In this document: positions 33,373 through 43,435 of the stretch, one piece after another
Layout: each line of letters starts with the position of its first letter
Numbering within the stretch: the first letter of the stretch is position 1
Assembly (NCBI GenBank): GCA_020427395.1
Contig: JAGQON010000007.1
Coordinates: 1-64,000 of the forward strand
Direction of reading: 5' to 3'
Source of the DNA: Phycisphaerales bacterium
Lineage (GTDB): Bacteria > Planctomycetota > Phycisphaerae > Phycisphaerales > UBA1924
DNA: 64,000 nucleotides
Position numbers and translations under genes: made by a program
Notes under the pieces: generated by a model
The model's database searches: none
Told to the model about the DNA's origin: nothing
The model's input: only the letters and a program-made list of their open reading frames with translations

Positions 33373-34927
33373 GGGTTGAGTCTAGCGAGCCAAACAGCCC
33401 GGGGCTGTGGTCGGCGTCCTGTTTGCCCTGTCGTTTCCGGCGTCTGGGCGTCGGACTACTGGCTGCCAGACGGGGGTCGTTTTGGGCGTCCTCGGATTCC
33501 ACCCGGGAGCGAATCCGCCCATCGCTCAGGACCGTCTCGATCTCGCTCCCCGCGGGAACCTGCGCCACCGACCTGACCGCCTTTCCGTCGCCCCCGAGCG
33601 TGAGCGAGTAGCCACGAGCGAGCACCTGGGCCGGGCCGATGGCGTGCAGTTCGCGAGCCGTTGATTCAAGCTCCTCGCGGCGTTTGGCGATCGAGCGGTT
33701 TGCCACACGATGGAGGCGGGAGGCGAGTTGATCGATCCGCTCCTGGCGTCGAGCGTGTACGGCCGCGGGCTGCACTCGCGAGAGCCGGATAGCGAGCTGA
33801 TCGAGCACCGCCCGATGGCGTGCGATCTGATGTCGTAGTCCCGCACGAGCCCGGTCGTTGAGTGCCCTCATCTGATCGCGGTGCACGCCGATCACCTCAC
33901 GCGGATCGGACATCGATCGCGAGGACACGATCTGACGCAGGCGCTGACGCTCGAAGCGAAGGTGCTGATCCATGCCACGATCAAGGCGACGCCGGAGTGA
34001 TGTGATCTGCTCCAGCAACGCGTTGCGATCGGGAGAGAGGCGCATGGCCGCCTGGGTCGGGGTCGCGGCCCGCTCATCGGCGACGAGTTCGGCGATCGTG
34101 GTGTCGGTCTCGTGCCCGATGGCCGCCACAATCGGAAGCCGGGAATCGTGGATCGCCTGAGCGACCTCGGGCTCGTTGAAGGCCCAGAGGTCTTCCAGCG
34201 AGCCGCCGCCCCGCGTGAGAATAATGGCATCGATCCGCAGGTGTGCGCTGTTCGCGTTGAGCAGGCGGATCGCACGGCTGACCTGTGCCTTCGCCTGCTC
34301 GCCCTGTACACGCACATCGACCACGACCAACTCGATCGAGGCGCAACGGCGTGCGAAAGTATCGATCACATCCTGCACCGCCGCGCCATCTTTACTCGTG
34401 ATGATCGCGACCTTGCGGGGGAAACTGGGCAGGGGTTGCTTGAGTTCCGGATCAAACCATCCACGGGCTCGCAGCTCTTCGACGAGCTGCTTGTACCGCT
34501 GTTCCAGCGCCCCCTCGCCCACCGGAACGATCGAGGTCACGATGAGGCTCACACGCCCCGAGGGTGCGTAGAACTCAACGCGACCTTTGGCGATGACGCG
34601 CAGCCCATGCTGGGGCTTGGTCGCCGAGCGGGCGGCGGCGCTGGCGAAGAATACCGCGCCGATCACCGCGTTCTCATCTTTCAGCGAGAAGTAGTAATGC
34701 GTGCGGTGCGAGAGCGAGCTGATCTCACCCTCAACATAGACGCTGGCGGGTAGCCCAGAGCGGATCGCCTGATCGATGCTCGTGGCCAGCTGCGAGACCG
34801 AGAGCGGGCGGTTGGCATCACTGGCAGCAAAACCAGACAACGGGGACGCACTGTCCCCGTTGCCGGCTCTCTGTCCTGCCTTGGCGCCCTTCATGCGTTC
34901 GGGATCAAACGGCAATCGCCCTGTCAT
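33365..34927 (-). CDS. xseA: Exodeoxyribonuclease VII large subunit
   Basis: The ATG at 34927 (MTGRLPFDPERMKG) gives 520 residues; a frame extending to 35053 runs into the neighbouring gene's territory. It has an N-terminal OB fold (LSVSQLATSIDQAI, VEGEISSLSHRTHYYFSLKD) and a catalytic region with ILTRGGGSLEDLWAFNEPEVA and AAIGHETDTTIAELVADERAATPTQAA. A long coiled coil and a C-terminal segment (LARGYSLTLGGDG) follow. The C-terminal tail is extended and basic. It degrades single-stranded DNA in the cytoplasm. Confidence 0.95.
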   Translation of the reverse strand: MTGRLPFDPERMKGAKAGQRAGNGDSASPLSGFAASDANRPLSVSQLATSIDQAIRSGLPASVYVEGEISSLSHRTHYYFSLKDENAVIGAVFFASAAARSATKPQHGLRVIAKGRVEFYAPSGRVSLIVTSIVPVGEGALEQRYKQLVEELRARGWFDPELKQPLPSFPRKVAIITSKDGAAVQDVIDTFARRCASIELVVVDVRVQGEQAKAQVSRAIRLLNANSAHLRIDAIILTRGGGSLEDLWAFNEPEVAQAIHDSRLPIVAAIGHETDTTIAELVADERAATPTQAAMRLSPDRNALLEQITSLRRRLDRGMDQHLRFERQRLRQIVSSRSMSDPREVIGVHRDQMRALNDRARAGLRHQIARHRAVLDQLAIRLSRVQPAAVHARRQERIDQLASRLHRVANRSIAKRREELESTARELHAIGPAQVLARGYSLTLGGDGKAVRSVAQVPAGSEIETVLSDGRIRSRVESEDAQNDPRLAASSPTPRRRKRQGKQDADHSPGLFGSLDSTRE

Positions 34928-34958
34928 ACCCAGAGCATACCGACGATCCCGGGGGCGT

Positions 34959-35720
34959 TCACTCGTTGATCGCGACTTCTTCGCTCGTCGTGCCGTTGCG
35001 CTGGATAGCGCCCACGCGGGTCTGGGCGTCAAGGTGTGCCGGGAGAGACACACGCACGCCCTGGTGGTCGGCGTTCATGACGAAGGCCACGGAGCCCATG
35101 CTCTGAGTATCCGCGTTGACCTGCTCACGGGACTTGCCGCGGGGCATGTCGGCCGGACGCTGGAAGGTCGCCGCGGGCTCGGGGAGCTTGGCCTCGTTAC
35201 CGCTGGGCTTGACGACCGGTCCACGCGTGATCGTACGCACGCCATAGAAACCGTTGTCGCGGAGCCAGTTCACTCGGGCCTGCTCGAGCTTGCGGAAGAG
35301 TTCCTCCGTACGCTCGATGTACTGACGCCCGTGCTGGGTGCGATCGGTCTCTAGGGTCGTGCCTCGGAAAAGCATCTGCGCCGTCGACTTGTCTGCCGGC
35401 TTGATCTGGCGGAATGGGTCGATGGCGAATGTGCCATCGAAAATCCTGACATAGATCAGCTGCGGCGCGTTCTGTCCCCCGAGCAGTTCACGGTCTGACT
35501 TGCCGGCCCAGTTGATCGCCCCGTCGCGTTCTACGACGCCGACGACCTCGCCGCGTGTCTCGTTGGAGAAGCGGTCCTGGAGCCGGTTGACCCCGGTCGA
35601 CTCAACCATCGCCGTGTTGATATGGATGACGCGGGGTGAGGTGACCTGGTCATTGCACCCGTTCGCGTTGCAGTGTCCCAGCGCGAGTGTCGCTGCACCG
35701 ATGAGTGATGTGATCATCAT
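34959..35720 (-). CDS. Secreted protein of unknown function
   Basis: The ATG at 35720 with GGAGG 8 nt upstream starts a 253-residue protein with a short signal-like N-terminus (MMITSLIGAATLALGHC). The mature part is charged and soluble. Segments such as APQLIYVRIFDGTFAIDPFRQ and VNWLRDNGFYGVRTITRGP do not match a family I recognise. It is a single gene between xseA and the glycosyltransferase-like gene. No function is proposed. Confidence 0.65.
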   Translation of the reverse strand: MMITSLIGAATLALGHCNANGCNDQVTSPRVIHINTAMVESTGVNRLQDRFSNETRGEVVGVVERDGAINWAGKSDRELLGGQNAPQLIYVRIFDGTFAIDPFRQIKPADKSTAQMLFRGTTLETDRTQHGRQYIERTEELFRKLEQARVNWLRDNGFYGVRTITRGPVVKPSGNEAKLPEPAATFQRPADMPRGKSREQVNADTQSMGSVAFVMNADHQGVRVSLPAHLDAQTRVGAIQRNGTTSEEVAINE

Positions 35721-35893
35721 CGCTGTGCCTCCGATCTTGGGTTGTCTTGCCGCGGCAAACGCGCACACGCAGCGTGTGCCCGGCTTGAGTCAAGTATGCA
35801 CGAGAACCGTGAGATCACCAGCAACTCTGACAGATGTGCAGGGAGATTCGGTTGCGGTCGGGGGCTATCGGACGCAAGCCCGCCCGATAGCCG

Positions 35894-37000
35894 TCAGGAC
35901 TCACGCTGGGCAACCAATGCGCGAGTAAGATCGCTGTATGCGTCGCTGAGGGCCTCGATATGCAGGGCCGAGCGGCGGTTCGCCCGGATATAGGCACGCG
36001 AACGCTCTGCCGTCTGCTGGGCGAACTCGCGGGACTCGATCACCGCGCGGATCTGCTCGGCCCAGTGCTCTCGCGACCCGCGTTCGATCAGGATCACGCC
36101 CGAGTCCTCGCTCAGCGGCTGGATCTGCTCGTCTCTCGACGCGATCAGCACCAGACCGGCCCCCATGGCATCGAGCAGCAAGGTTCGCTCTTCGTGCAGC
36201 GTATCGGGGTAGATCATCATGTCGCAACGCAGCATCAGGTCACGGCGATCCTCGCATCGATCGATGACCGTAAAACGGCTTTCGAGCTTGCGGGACTTCA
36301 CCCGCGACCAGAGCCCGGCCCTGGCTACGGCCTCCTGGTTCGCGAAGACCATGACATCGTCACGCTGCGCGATGGCATCGGCGATCCCCTCGAACGCCGC
36401 GATCCCCCGCTCGTGCTGACGCCCCGAGCTCATCAGGACGATCGAGAAGAGCTTGCCCTCCCGAAACACCTGCACGGGTCGCTCTGGGATCTGCGCTCCC
36501 CACGGGACGCACCGGATCATCGCCTCGGGCATCGACTGGTGCATGTTGCGCTCGAACGCCTTCTCGGGCACGAGGAACATCGCCTGATCATCTTCTGTCA
36601 GGTTCAGGCCGTTGGCCTGATCCGCGAGACCGGCTCGCCAGACCTCGAGCGCGAGGCCTGCCCCGAGCAGGCGGGCGAGCTCGCGTCCCATCCCCCACGC
36701 GCCGCCGCCCATCACATGAACAATGTCCACGATCCCCTGCGGGTCATCGGGTTTCTTGGCGTCCTTGGCGATTTGGCGTGCGATCTGGGCGGCCCGTATT
36801 TTCTGGGTGAGCGCAAGCCCGCGATCCGCGTACCAGATCGGCTCGCCCAGCACGCCCACACTGAACTCCTGCAGGCCGCGATCCTTTGGCAACACGAGCT
36901 GGGCCTCGTAGCCCTCGACGGCAAGACCGACGATCACGCGCTCAATCAGCGCCCGCTCGTGCCTCGCGAACTGTGCGTCGGCCAAGATCAGCACTCGCAT
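35894..37000 (-). CDS. Glycosyltransferase-like protein (GT4/GT-B fold)
   Basis: A 368-residue soluble protein. The N-terminal half begins MRVLILADAQFARHERALIE, a Rossmann strand followed by a helix, as in GT-B enzymes. The C-terminal half (about 190-330) has LFSIVLMSSGRQHERGIAAF, a DDVMVFANQE stretch and MMIYPDTLHEERTLLLDAMGAGLVLIA, similar to the GT4 nucleotide-sugar site, where E-x7-E is usual and is imperfect here. A sugar-transfer role is plausible; donor and acceptor are unknown. The ribosome binding site is weak. It lies 37 nt after the ABC transporter operon and may be co-transcribed. Confidence 0.6.
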   Translation of the reverse strand: MRVLILADAQFARHERALIERVIVGLAVEGYEAQLVLPKDRGLQEFSVGVLGEPIWYADRGLALTQKIRAAQIARQIAKDAKKPDDPQGIVDIVHVMGGGAWGMGRELARLLGAGLALEVWRAGLADQANGLNLTEDDQAMFLVPEKAFERNMHQSMPEAMIRCVPWGAQIPERPVQVFREGKLFSIVLMSSGRQHERGIAAFEGIADAIAQRDDVMVFANQEAVARAGLWSRVKSRKLESRFTVIDRCEDRRDLMLRCDMMIYPDTLHEERTLLLDAMGAGLVLIASRDEQIQPLSEDSGVILIERGSREHWAEQIRAVIESREFAQQTAERSRAYIRANRRSALHIEALSDAYSDLTRALVAQRES

Positions 37001-37037
37001 CGCGTGCTCACATTCCCGGGGATTTGGCCCCGATGAC

Positions 37038-38180
37038 TCAGCCCTGCTTCTTCTTGAAATCGCTCACGCGGAAGGTCAGGTCGGGTGGCGACGAGTCGTC
37101 GTTCTTGACCGCTTCTGTCCGCCAACAGCCCACCCAGTGGTCGTCCGCGACCTTTCGCAGCACATAATCACCGGCGGGCTCATTTCGCTTGCACAGATCC
37201 GTGGGCGGGTCTTGCCATGGCCACCACGGGGTGATGCCCAGATCGGCCCCGGGGAGACGCCTGAACTCTTCTGGGTTATTGACGATCTCGGTGATCGTGG
37301 TCAGACGATCGAGCTTCTTATGCACGACAGGGATGCTCGCGAGCAGTCCCTTGGTATAGGGGTGCATCGGGTTATCGAAGAGCGTGTAGACCGGTGCAAA
37401 CTCAACCACACGACCCGCGTACATCACGCACACGACATCCGCGTTCTCCGCGACCACGCCCAGATCGTGGGTGATGAGCATGACCGCCATGTCCCGCTCC
37501 TCCTTGAGCTGCTGCAGGAGCTCAAGGATCTGTGCCTGAATGGTCACATCGAGCGCGGTTGTGGGCTCGTCGGCGAGCAGAAGACGCGGCTGGCATGCCA
37601 GCGCCATCGCGATCATGACGCGCTGACGCATGCCGCCCGAGAACTGGTGCGGGTACGCCTTGATGCGCCCAGCCGGGTCGGGGATACCGACTGCGTCCAT
37701 CGCCTCGATCGCAATCTGCATCGCTTCCTTGGCGGTGACATTCTGGTGCAGAGTGATCGCCTCGATAATCTGATCGCCCACGGTGTAGACCGGGTTGAGC
37801 GAGGTCATGGGCTCCTGGAAGATCATCGCGATCTCGTTGCCACGGATCTTGCGCATTTCCTGCTCGCTGAGTTCGAGCAGGTTCACGACCTTGCCGTTCG
37901 CCATGCGATACATGATCTTGCCACGATCGAAACGCCCGGGGGGGCGAGGCACGAGCTGCATCGAGCTCATCGAAGTCACCGACTTGCCGCAGCCCGACTC
38001 CCCCACCACCGCGAGGGTCTGGCGGGGGTATACGGTCATCCGCACGCCGTCGACCGCCTGGATACGGGGGCCAGATCCATTGTCGAAGGACACGGCCAAG
38101 TCCTGAACCTGCATCAGAGGCTGCTCTGCGATCACCGGCTTGCTGGCGCTGCCGGGCTTTTCGATGGTTGCTTCAGTCAT
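37038..38180 (-). CDS. Peptide ABC transporter ATP-binding protein (OppD/DppD-like)
   Basis: The ATG at 38180 with GAGGAG upstream gives 380 residues. It has Walker A GESGCGKS at 60-67, Q-loop [12 protein letters not shown], signature SGGMRQR at 181-187, Walker B LLLADEP at 200-206 and H-loop LITHD. The C-terminal oligopeptide-transporter extension is present ([12 protein letters not shown]), but its cysteine-rich region is reduced to two Cys. It energises import together with the permeases encoded upstream. No partner OppF gene follows, so it may act as a homodimer. Confidence 0.92.
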   Translation of the reverse strand: MTEATIEKPGSASKPVIAEQPLMQVQDLAVSFDNGSGPRIQAVDGVRMTVYPRQTLAVVGESGCGKSVTSMSSMQLVPRPPGRFDRGKIMYRMANGKVVNLLELSEQEMRKIRGNEIAMIFQEPMTSLNPVYTVGDQIIEAITLHQNVTAKEAMQIAIEAMDAVGIPDPAGRIKAYPHQFSGGMRQRVMIAMALACQPRLLLADEPTTALDVTIQAQILELLQQLKEERDMAVMLITHDLGVVAENADVVCVMYAGRVVEFAPVYTLFDNPMHPYTKGLLASIPVVHKKLDRLTTITEIVNNPEEFRRLPGADLGITPWWPWQDPPTDLCKRNEPAGDYVLRKVADDHWVGCWRTEAVKNDDSSPPDLTFRVSDFKKKQG

Positions 38181-38206
38181 TGCACACTCCTCGCGTCGAT
38201 CCGTGA

Positions 38207-39916
38207 TCAGACGCGTGCTTTCTTCAGTTTGGGGTCGATGGCGTCGCGCAGCGCCTCGCCGATCAGGTTGTAGGCCATCGTGGTCAGGAAGATCGCGCCG
38301 CCGGGGAAGATTGCGAGCCACCAGAGGAAGTCCGAAGTCTCACCCGACGCATTAGAGAGCAGCGTGCCCCAGCTTGCCTGATTCGCCGGGCCCAGCCCGA
38401 GGAAGCTGAGGATCGCCTCGATCAGGATGGCCGCAGCGATCAGGAATGAGGACTCAACCAGCACCGGCGTCACGCCGTTGGGCAGCATGTGCTTGAAGAG
38501 AATCGACCAGAGCGGAAGCCCGAGCGCGTTGGCCGCCTGGACATAATCTGTGCCCTTGAGCTTCATGAACTCAGCACGGATGAAACGAGCGGCCGTCGTC
38601 CAGGAGAAGCACCCGATGATCGCCATCATCACATAGATATTGCGCGGGAGCACGCCGGCGGCGACGATCAGCAGGAAGAGGACCGGGATCGCCATGAAAA
38701 TCTCGACGACACGGTAGAGCAGCAGGTCGACCCAGCCGCCGAAATACCCCATGATCGCGCCGATCGTGACACCGATGACAACGGCGATCCCTGTCGAAAC
38801 AAACCCGATCGAAATCGAGAGCCGGCAGGCGTGCAGCATCTGGGAGAACACATCCTGCCCGAGCGTGTCGGTCCCGAACAGGTGGACCGGGGCGGACCCG
38901 CCTTTGACCGCCCGCTTGAGATCAAGCAGGCTCGTGATCTGCCCCTCTTCCCACTGGGTATGGAGCTCGTCGATAAACCCGTAGATCGGGTATGAGACCA
39001 GTTCGTCGTACGGGCGAGCGATCTGGCGGAGTTCCTCGAAGGTCAACTCGCTGACCTTTGCCTCAGCGAGTTCCTCATCGCTGAAGTTCGCCGAGCGTTC
39101 CGCGTTAATGCGTTCGCGATCGGCCAACCGATCCCACATCGAATCGAGCGGGGTCGACATCGGATCACGATTGAACATCGGCGTCTCAGACTGATCGGGG
39201 GAGAACGGGATCAGCGTGTAGATCGCACGGGTCTGCCCGTTGCTCTGGTTCATGCGGTAATCGCGGTACACGCTCGTGTTTTCTGACCACTTCCAAATGC
39301 CCAGCAGCACAGTGATCAACGCGATGATCAGGACATAGAGCACTCGTGGGGTGCTTTTGTAGACGCCGATCGAGATCAAGATAAAGGGGATCGAGGCGAT
39401 GACGGCGATGACGAGCGAGGCGGTGAGCTGGAAACCCGCCCACTGCTCGAAGGCACGCGCGCTATCGGAAATGTACGGGCGGGCGAAGTAGCCGGAGACC
39501 GCGCCCACAAGCACCGCAGCAACCGCGAACTGGACGCCGCCAGCGATGATCAGACGCAGCTTCGTCGGCTTATCGATCTTCTTCGTGGGCCAGAAGAACA
39601 GGATCGGGGTCCACACGCCCCAAACGATCAGCATGACATCCGGGAGGGTGAGCATGCGGATCAGCGGCGAGCTCAACTGCTCGTTGCCATCGGCGTTCGT
39701 GGTCCAGAGCAGCAGCGGATGCCCCGAGGCGATAAGCGGAGCAAAGATCGCGAAGAACGCGACAGCGGCGACCCAGCAGAGCCCAATCACCGCGGCGCTC
39801 CGCTTGAGCACCTGGGCCCAAGCCTCGGTCCAGAACCCCTGCGCGGGCTGGTGCCCGATCCCCTGCGCGAGCTGCACGCCGGTCACGGCTTCGAGTTGGT
39901 CGTGCATATCACTCAT
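38207..39916 (-). CDS. Peptide ABC transporter permease, DppC/OppC type, enlarged
   Basis: A 569-residue protein, about twice the usual 300. It has extra N-terminal membrane helices: about 40-60, 95-110, 123-145, 165-185 and 190-210. A hydrophilic segment at about 215-345 is rich in Glu, Arg and Pro. The conserved permease domain follows from about 350 ([24 protein letters not shown]... EAA loop with [17 protein letters not shown]). The start overlaps the OppB stop by ATGA. The role is the inner-membrane pore for peptides or nickel-like substrates; the specificity is unknown. Confidence 0.9.
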   Translation of the reverse strand: MSDMHDQLEAVTGVQLAQGIGHQPAQGFWTEAWAQVLKRSAAVIGLCWVAAVAFFAIFAPLIASGHPLLLWTTNADGNEQLSSPLIRMLTLPDVMLIVWGVWTPILFFWPTKKIDKPTKLRLIIAGGVQFAVAAVLVGAVSGYFARPYISDSARAFEQWAGFQLTASLVIAVIASIPFILISIGVYKSTPRVLYVLIIALITVLLGIWKWSENTSVYRDYRMNQSNGQTRAIYTLIPFSPDQSETPMFNRDPMSTPLDSMWDRLADRERINAERSANFSDEELAEAKVSELTFEELRQIARPYDELVSYPIYGFIDELHTQWEEGQITSLLDLKRAVKGGSAPVHLFGTDTLGQDVFSQMLHACRLSISIGFVSTGIAVVIGVTIGAIMGYFGGWVDLLLYRVVEIFMAIPVLFLLIVAAGVLPRNIYVMMAIIGCFSWTTAARFIRAEFMKLKGTDYVQAANALGLPLWSILFKHMLPNGVTPVLVESSFLIAAAILIEAILSFLGLGPANQASWGTLLSNASGETSDFLWWLAIFPGGAIFLTTMAYNLIGEALRDAIDPKLKKARV

Positions 39917-41442
39917 TTGTACGAGATCCTCGGGTCGGCCAGCGAGTACAGAATATCTGCGAGCAGCAGCGCCAGCAGGTTGACCGCCGCAATCATCATG
40001 GTGTTGGCGAGCAGCAACTCGCGATCCTTGAGGTAGATTGAGTTGAGTGTCAGCTGTCCCATCCCCGGGATGGTGAAGATCTTCTCGATGACCACCGAGC
40101 CGGCGAGCATGGCGGGGAAGATCGACACGAACATCGTGATGATGGGCAGCAGTGAGTTGCGGAACACATGCCTGAACACGATGTCCTTGTACGCGACGCC
40201 CTTGGCCTTGGCGGTACGGACATAGTCCATGTTGAAGTTATCGAGCATCGCGGCGCGGGTCTGCTTGCTGAGCACCGCGAATCCGCCATACACAAGGCAG
40301 ACGACGGGCAGGCAGACATGCCAGAGCATGTCGAGGACATAGCCCGGTTCCCAGCCGTTCTCGCCTCGCCAGGGCAGGTAGGTGAACGAATCGGCCGCGG
40401 AACTGTGCAGCCCGCTCGCGGGGAAGACACCGAGCATGAAGTCGCGGTTCGCGAGATACCCGATCATGAGCACACCTGCGAGCGGGATCGGGAACGACCA
40501 CAGGGCGATGTACAGCGATCCGCTGAACCGGTCGAACGCGCCACCCGCTCGAACGGCGGCCAGCATACCCGACGGGATCGAAACGAAGTAAATGATGGGC
40601 AGCGCGATCAGGTTCAACAGGATCGTCACGGGTAGCGCATCGAGGATGAGTTCCGAAACGGGCCTCGACTTGGTAAACGATTTGCCGAGGTCGGGCTTGG
40701 AAAGCGAGACACCCCCGATCAGCGGGATACCCGCCTGAGGGTATGGCTTGGCCTTATAGATCGCGATGAGCTCTTCACGCTGGGTGAGTGCCAGCTGATA
40801 ATCCGCGAGCATCTCGGAACCGATCTGCTGAAGCTCGCCATAGCGGTCCGATCCCTCGATCGACGATCGAACCTGCTCGATCTTGTCGTACTTGATCTTG
40901 CCCTTGGCGTCACGGACGCCGCGGAGTTCCATATCCCCGGCGATCTCGCCGAGCACGGTGTCGAGCTTGGCACGACCGGTGATCAATCGCGATCGGGCCT
41001 GCATATACCGGTTTGCCTGCCGGCGATAAGCCTGCGATTTGGTCTCTTCGCTCGCGTCGGGCTCCCAATCAAAATCAGCAGCCGGTTCGACACTGGGCAG
41101 CTCATCGGTGAACCATTCCCAGAGCGGGGGCTTCTTGACCTGCTTGGGGAAGGTGATGTACTCGCCCGTCGGATCGACCAGATCGCGCTCGCCAAACTTG
41201 ACCGGCGAGATGCGTCCAAGCCAACGCACATACTGCACCGGCGCAGGGGCATCCAGCCCGTAGCGATCTTCAAGATATGCCTGCTTGATTGCGCGGCTTG
41301 TCATGTCCATCTGCCCATCGCCGGCGGACAGCGATGCGCCGATACCGCCAGGGCTCAGCGCGATGAGCATGAACACGAGGAAGGTAATCCCGATCAGTGT
41401 CGGGATCATGAGAAACAGTCTTCGAAGGATGTATGCACCCAT
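39913..41442 (-). CDS. Peptide ABC transporter permease, DppB/OppB type, enlarged
   Basis: A 509-residue protein. The N-terminus MGAYILRRLFLMIPTLIGITFLVF is canonical for OppB. A non-canonical insertion of about 200 hydrophilic residues (about 40-240) follows the first helix. The remaining five helices and the EAA motif (AKGVAYKDIVFRHVFRNSLLPIITMF) are typical. It pairs with the C-type permease encoded next, overlapping by 4 nt. The insertion would lie outside the cytoplasm. Confidence 0.9.
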   Translation of the reverse strand: MGAYILRRLFLMIPTLIGITFLVFMLIALSPGGIGASLSAGDGQMDMTSRAIKQAYLEDRYGLDAPAPVQYVRWLGRISPVKFGERDLVDPTGEYITFPKQVKKPPLWEWFTDELPSVEPAADFDWEPDASEETKSQAYRRQANRYMQARSRLITGRAKLDTVLGEIAGDMELRGVRDAKGKIKYDKIEQVRSSIEGSDRYGELQQIGSEMLADYQLALTQREELIAIYKAKPYPQAGIPLIGGVSLSKPDLGKSFTKSRPVSELILDALPVTILLNLIALPIIYFVSIPSGMLAAVRAGGAFDRFSGSLYIALWSFPIPLAGVLMIGYLANRDFMLGVFPASGLHSSAADSFTYLPWRGENGWEPGYVLDMLWHVCLPVVCLVYGGFAVLSKQTRAAMLDNFNMDYVRTAKAKGVAYKDIVFRHVFRNSLLPIITMFVSIFPAMLAGSVVIEKIFTIPGMGQLTLNSIYLKDRELLLANTMMIAAVNLLALLLADILYSLADPRISYK

Positions 41443-41459
41443 TGCGCGTGTGTCCCCGA

Positions 41460-43373
41460 TCAGTTGTTGACGACAGGCGCGTAGTAGTACTCACGCTGTT
41501 CGATCCCCTTGGGATAGGGATGAACATTCTTGAAATCCTTATCGACGAATCGCAGCCAGGGCACGACACGAAGGAAGGTGTACGGCTGTTCCTCATGCAT
41601 CAGCGAATGCAGTTCATGGAAGTAGCCCATGCGGGTCTCGAAGTCGAGGCTCGCTTTGATCGCGTCGATGTACTCGTCCTGCCCCGCGTCCCACTGGATG
41701 AAGTTGTGGCCTTGGTTCTGGATCGAGTCCGTATGCCAGATCTGCTTGGGGTCCGACTCGGGGGCCGATGCCGACCAGCCGAGCGTGATCGCGTCGAAGT
41801 CGCGGTTCTTGAGGATCTGATCGAAGAGCGACCAGTCAACGATGCGCGGCGTACAGCGGATGCCCACCGAGGCGCACTGATCGATCAGGTACTTCTGGAA
41901 CCGCTCGATGGTCTGCCCGCCCGTGGCTCGGGTGAACTCGAAGCTGAACTCATCGCCCCGCTCGTTCTCAAGGATGCCGTCGTTGTCGCGATCGACCCAG
42001 CCTGCTTCCCTGAGCAGTGCCTTGGCACGCTCGGGATCGTATGGCCACGGCGTAACCTCAGGGTTTGATGCGGGCGAGGGCGGGTTGTTCGCGCCGGTTG
42101 CGATCTCGCCGATACCGTCGTAGATGTCGTTGATGATGAGCTGGCGATCGAGGATCATCGTCATCGCCTGACGGACGCGCTTGTCATGGAACGGGGTCTG
42201 CGTCTTGCCGTTGCGGAGCCCGCACTGCCAGCCGATGAACGAGTATCCCGATCGCATATTGACCCAGTTCAGCGAGTACGCCTTCTCATCCCAGCCTGGC
42301 TCGCGAGAGACTTCCGTGAACTGCGGCGAGCTGGGTCGGATCATGCTCGCGTTGCCGTTACGGAACTCCGTGAGGCGTGCGATGTCCTCCGTGATCGTCC
42401 GGAAGCGCAGCGAGCCGAGCGCTGGCTTGGGGCCCCAGTACTGCTCGTTGCGCACCAGCACCACATCCTGCCCGGGTGCCCACTGGTTGTCGATGTCGAG
42501 GTTGTCGAGCTTGAACGGCCCGGACCCCATAAGCAATCCGGTTGCCTGATTGATCTGAGCCGGGGTGAGTTTCGAGTAGAAGTGCTTGGGCAGGATGTAG
42601 TACGCAAGCGCCGCCTGCAGGTTGTAGGCGTCGGGCTCGTTGAACTCGAACTCAACGACCTTCTCACTGATGACCGTGGCGTCCTTGATCTGCGTCTTGA
42701 TCGAACGCAGCGACTCGGTCTCCAGTTCCGGGTTGTTGATGTAATCTTTGAGCGAGTACACGACATCCTCGGCCGTGATTTCCACACCGTCGGAGAAGTG
42801 GATGTTCTCGCGGAGTTTCACGCGGAGCCAGTACCCGTTGGGATCGTACTGCCACGCCTCGGCGAGGGTGCCCTCGAGCTTGAGGGTCTCGGGGTTGAAG
42901 TCGGCGAGCGTTTCACAAACCTGATCATCAACGCGCCTGGCGTACACATCCTCACCCAGGACCGGGGTCAGCTTGCTTGGCTGGGCCTCGAATACCTCGG
43001 TGAACTCGCCACCGAGCCGGTAGCCCTCCATGTCGTAGGGCGATGAAGCGAACTCGACAGGGGGCTGCCATTCCACGGGCGCGTCGGTGTCCTTGCGGGC
43101 CCAGCTCTCATCGCGCTGCGAATCTGACGGGGCCTGGGTTGTGTCGCCCCGCGAGCTGCCGCCGGAGTTCTGATTGGAAGCCACAAAGCTGCCGCTCTGC
43201 ATCTTGCGTTCGAGTTTGGCGAGCTGCTGCTCGACACTGCCCACCTTCGAGACGATGTCCTGGTTCTGCTTCCATTGACGATCGCCCTGTTTCATGTTCA
43301 TGAAGGTCAGCACGCCGACCACCATAACCAAGACCATGAGCACGAAATCCTTCAACCCGAACTTGTTCTGCAT
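41460..43373 (-). CDS. Solute-binding protein family 5, membrane-anchored
   Basis: The ATG at 43373 has GAGAG 7 nt upstream; a TTG at 43379 is the alternative. It gives 637 residues. Instead of a lipoprotein signal there is an N-terminal helix (about 9-25) followed by a coiled coil (QNQDIVSKVGSVEQQLAKLE) and a Ser/Gly linker. The SBP_bac_5 fold spans about 110-630, with YDPNGYWLRVKLRENIHFSDG (the family signature region) and ALLREAGWVDRDNDGILENE. It would capture peptides and deliver them to the permeases encoded downstream. Confidence 0.9.
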   Translation of the reverse strand: MQNKFGLKDFVLMVLVMVVGVLTFMNMKQGDRQWKQNQDIVSKVGSVEQQLAKLERKMQSGSFVASNQNSGGSSRGDTTQAPSDSQRDESWARKDTDAPVEWQPPVEFASSPYDMEGYRLGGEFTEVFEAQPSKLTPVLGEDVYARRVDDQVCETLADFNPETLKLEGTLAEAWQYDPNGYWLRVKLRENIHFSDGVEITAEDVVYSLKDYINNPELETESLRSIKTQIKDATVISEKVVEFEFNEPDAYNLQAALAYYILPKHFYSKLTPAQINQATGLLMGSGPFKLDNLDIDNQWAPGQDVVLVRNEQYWGPKPALGSLRFRTITEDIARLTEFRNGNASMIRPSSPQFTEVSREPGWDEKAYSLNWVNMRSGYSFIGWQCGLRNGKTQTPFHDKRVRQAMTMILDRQLIINDIYDGIGEIATGANNPPSPASNPEVTPWPYDPERAKALLREAGWVDRDNDGILENERGDEFSFEFTRATGGQTIERFQKYLIDQCASVGIRCTPRIVDWSLFDQILKNRDFDAITLGWSASAPESDPKQIWHTDSIQNQGHNFIQWDAGQDEYIDAIKASLDFETRMGYFHELHSLMHEEQPYTFLRVVPWLRFVDKDFKNVHPYPKGIEQREYYYAPVVNN

Positions 43374-43435
43374 AGACAACTCTCACTTGCGTGGACGAGG
43401 GGACGAGTGTCCCCGAAAACGGGATAGGTAGTTTA

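Noticed and set aside
37137..38273. Plus-strand ORF opposite the ABC ATPase
   Set aside because: A shadow of the OppD-like gene; rich in His and Arg, with no recognisable domain.
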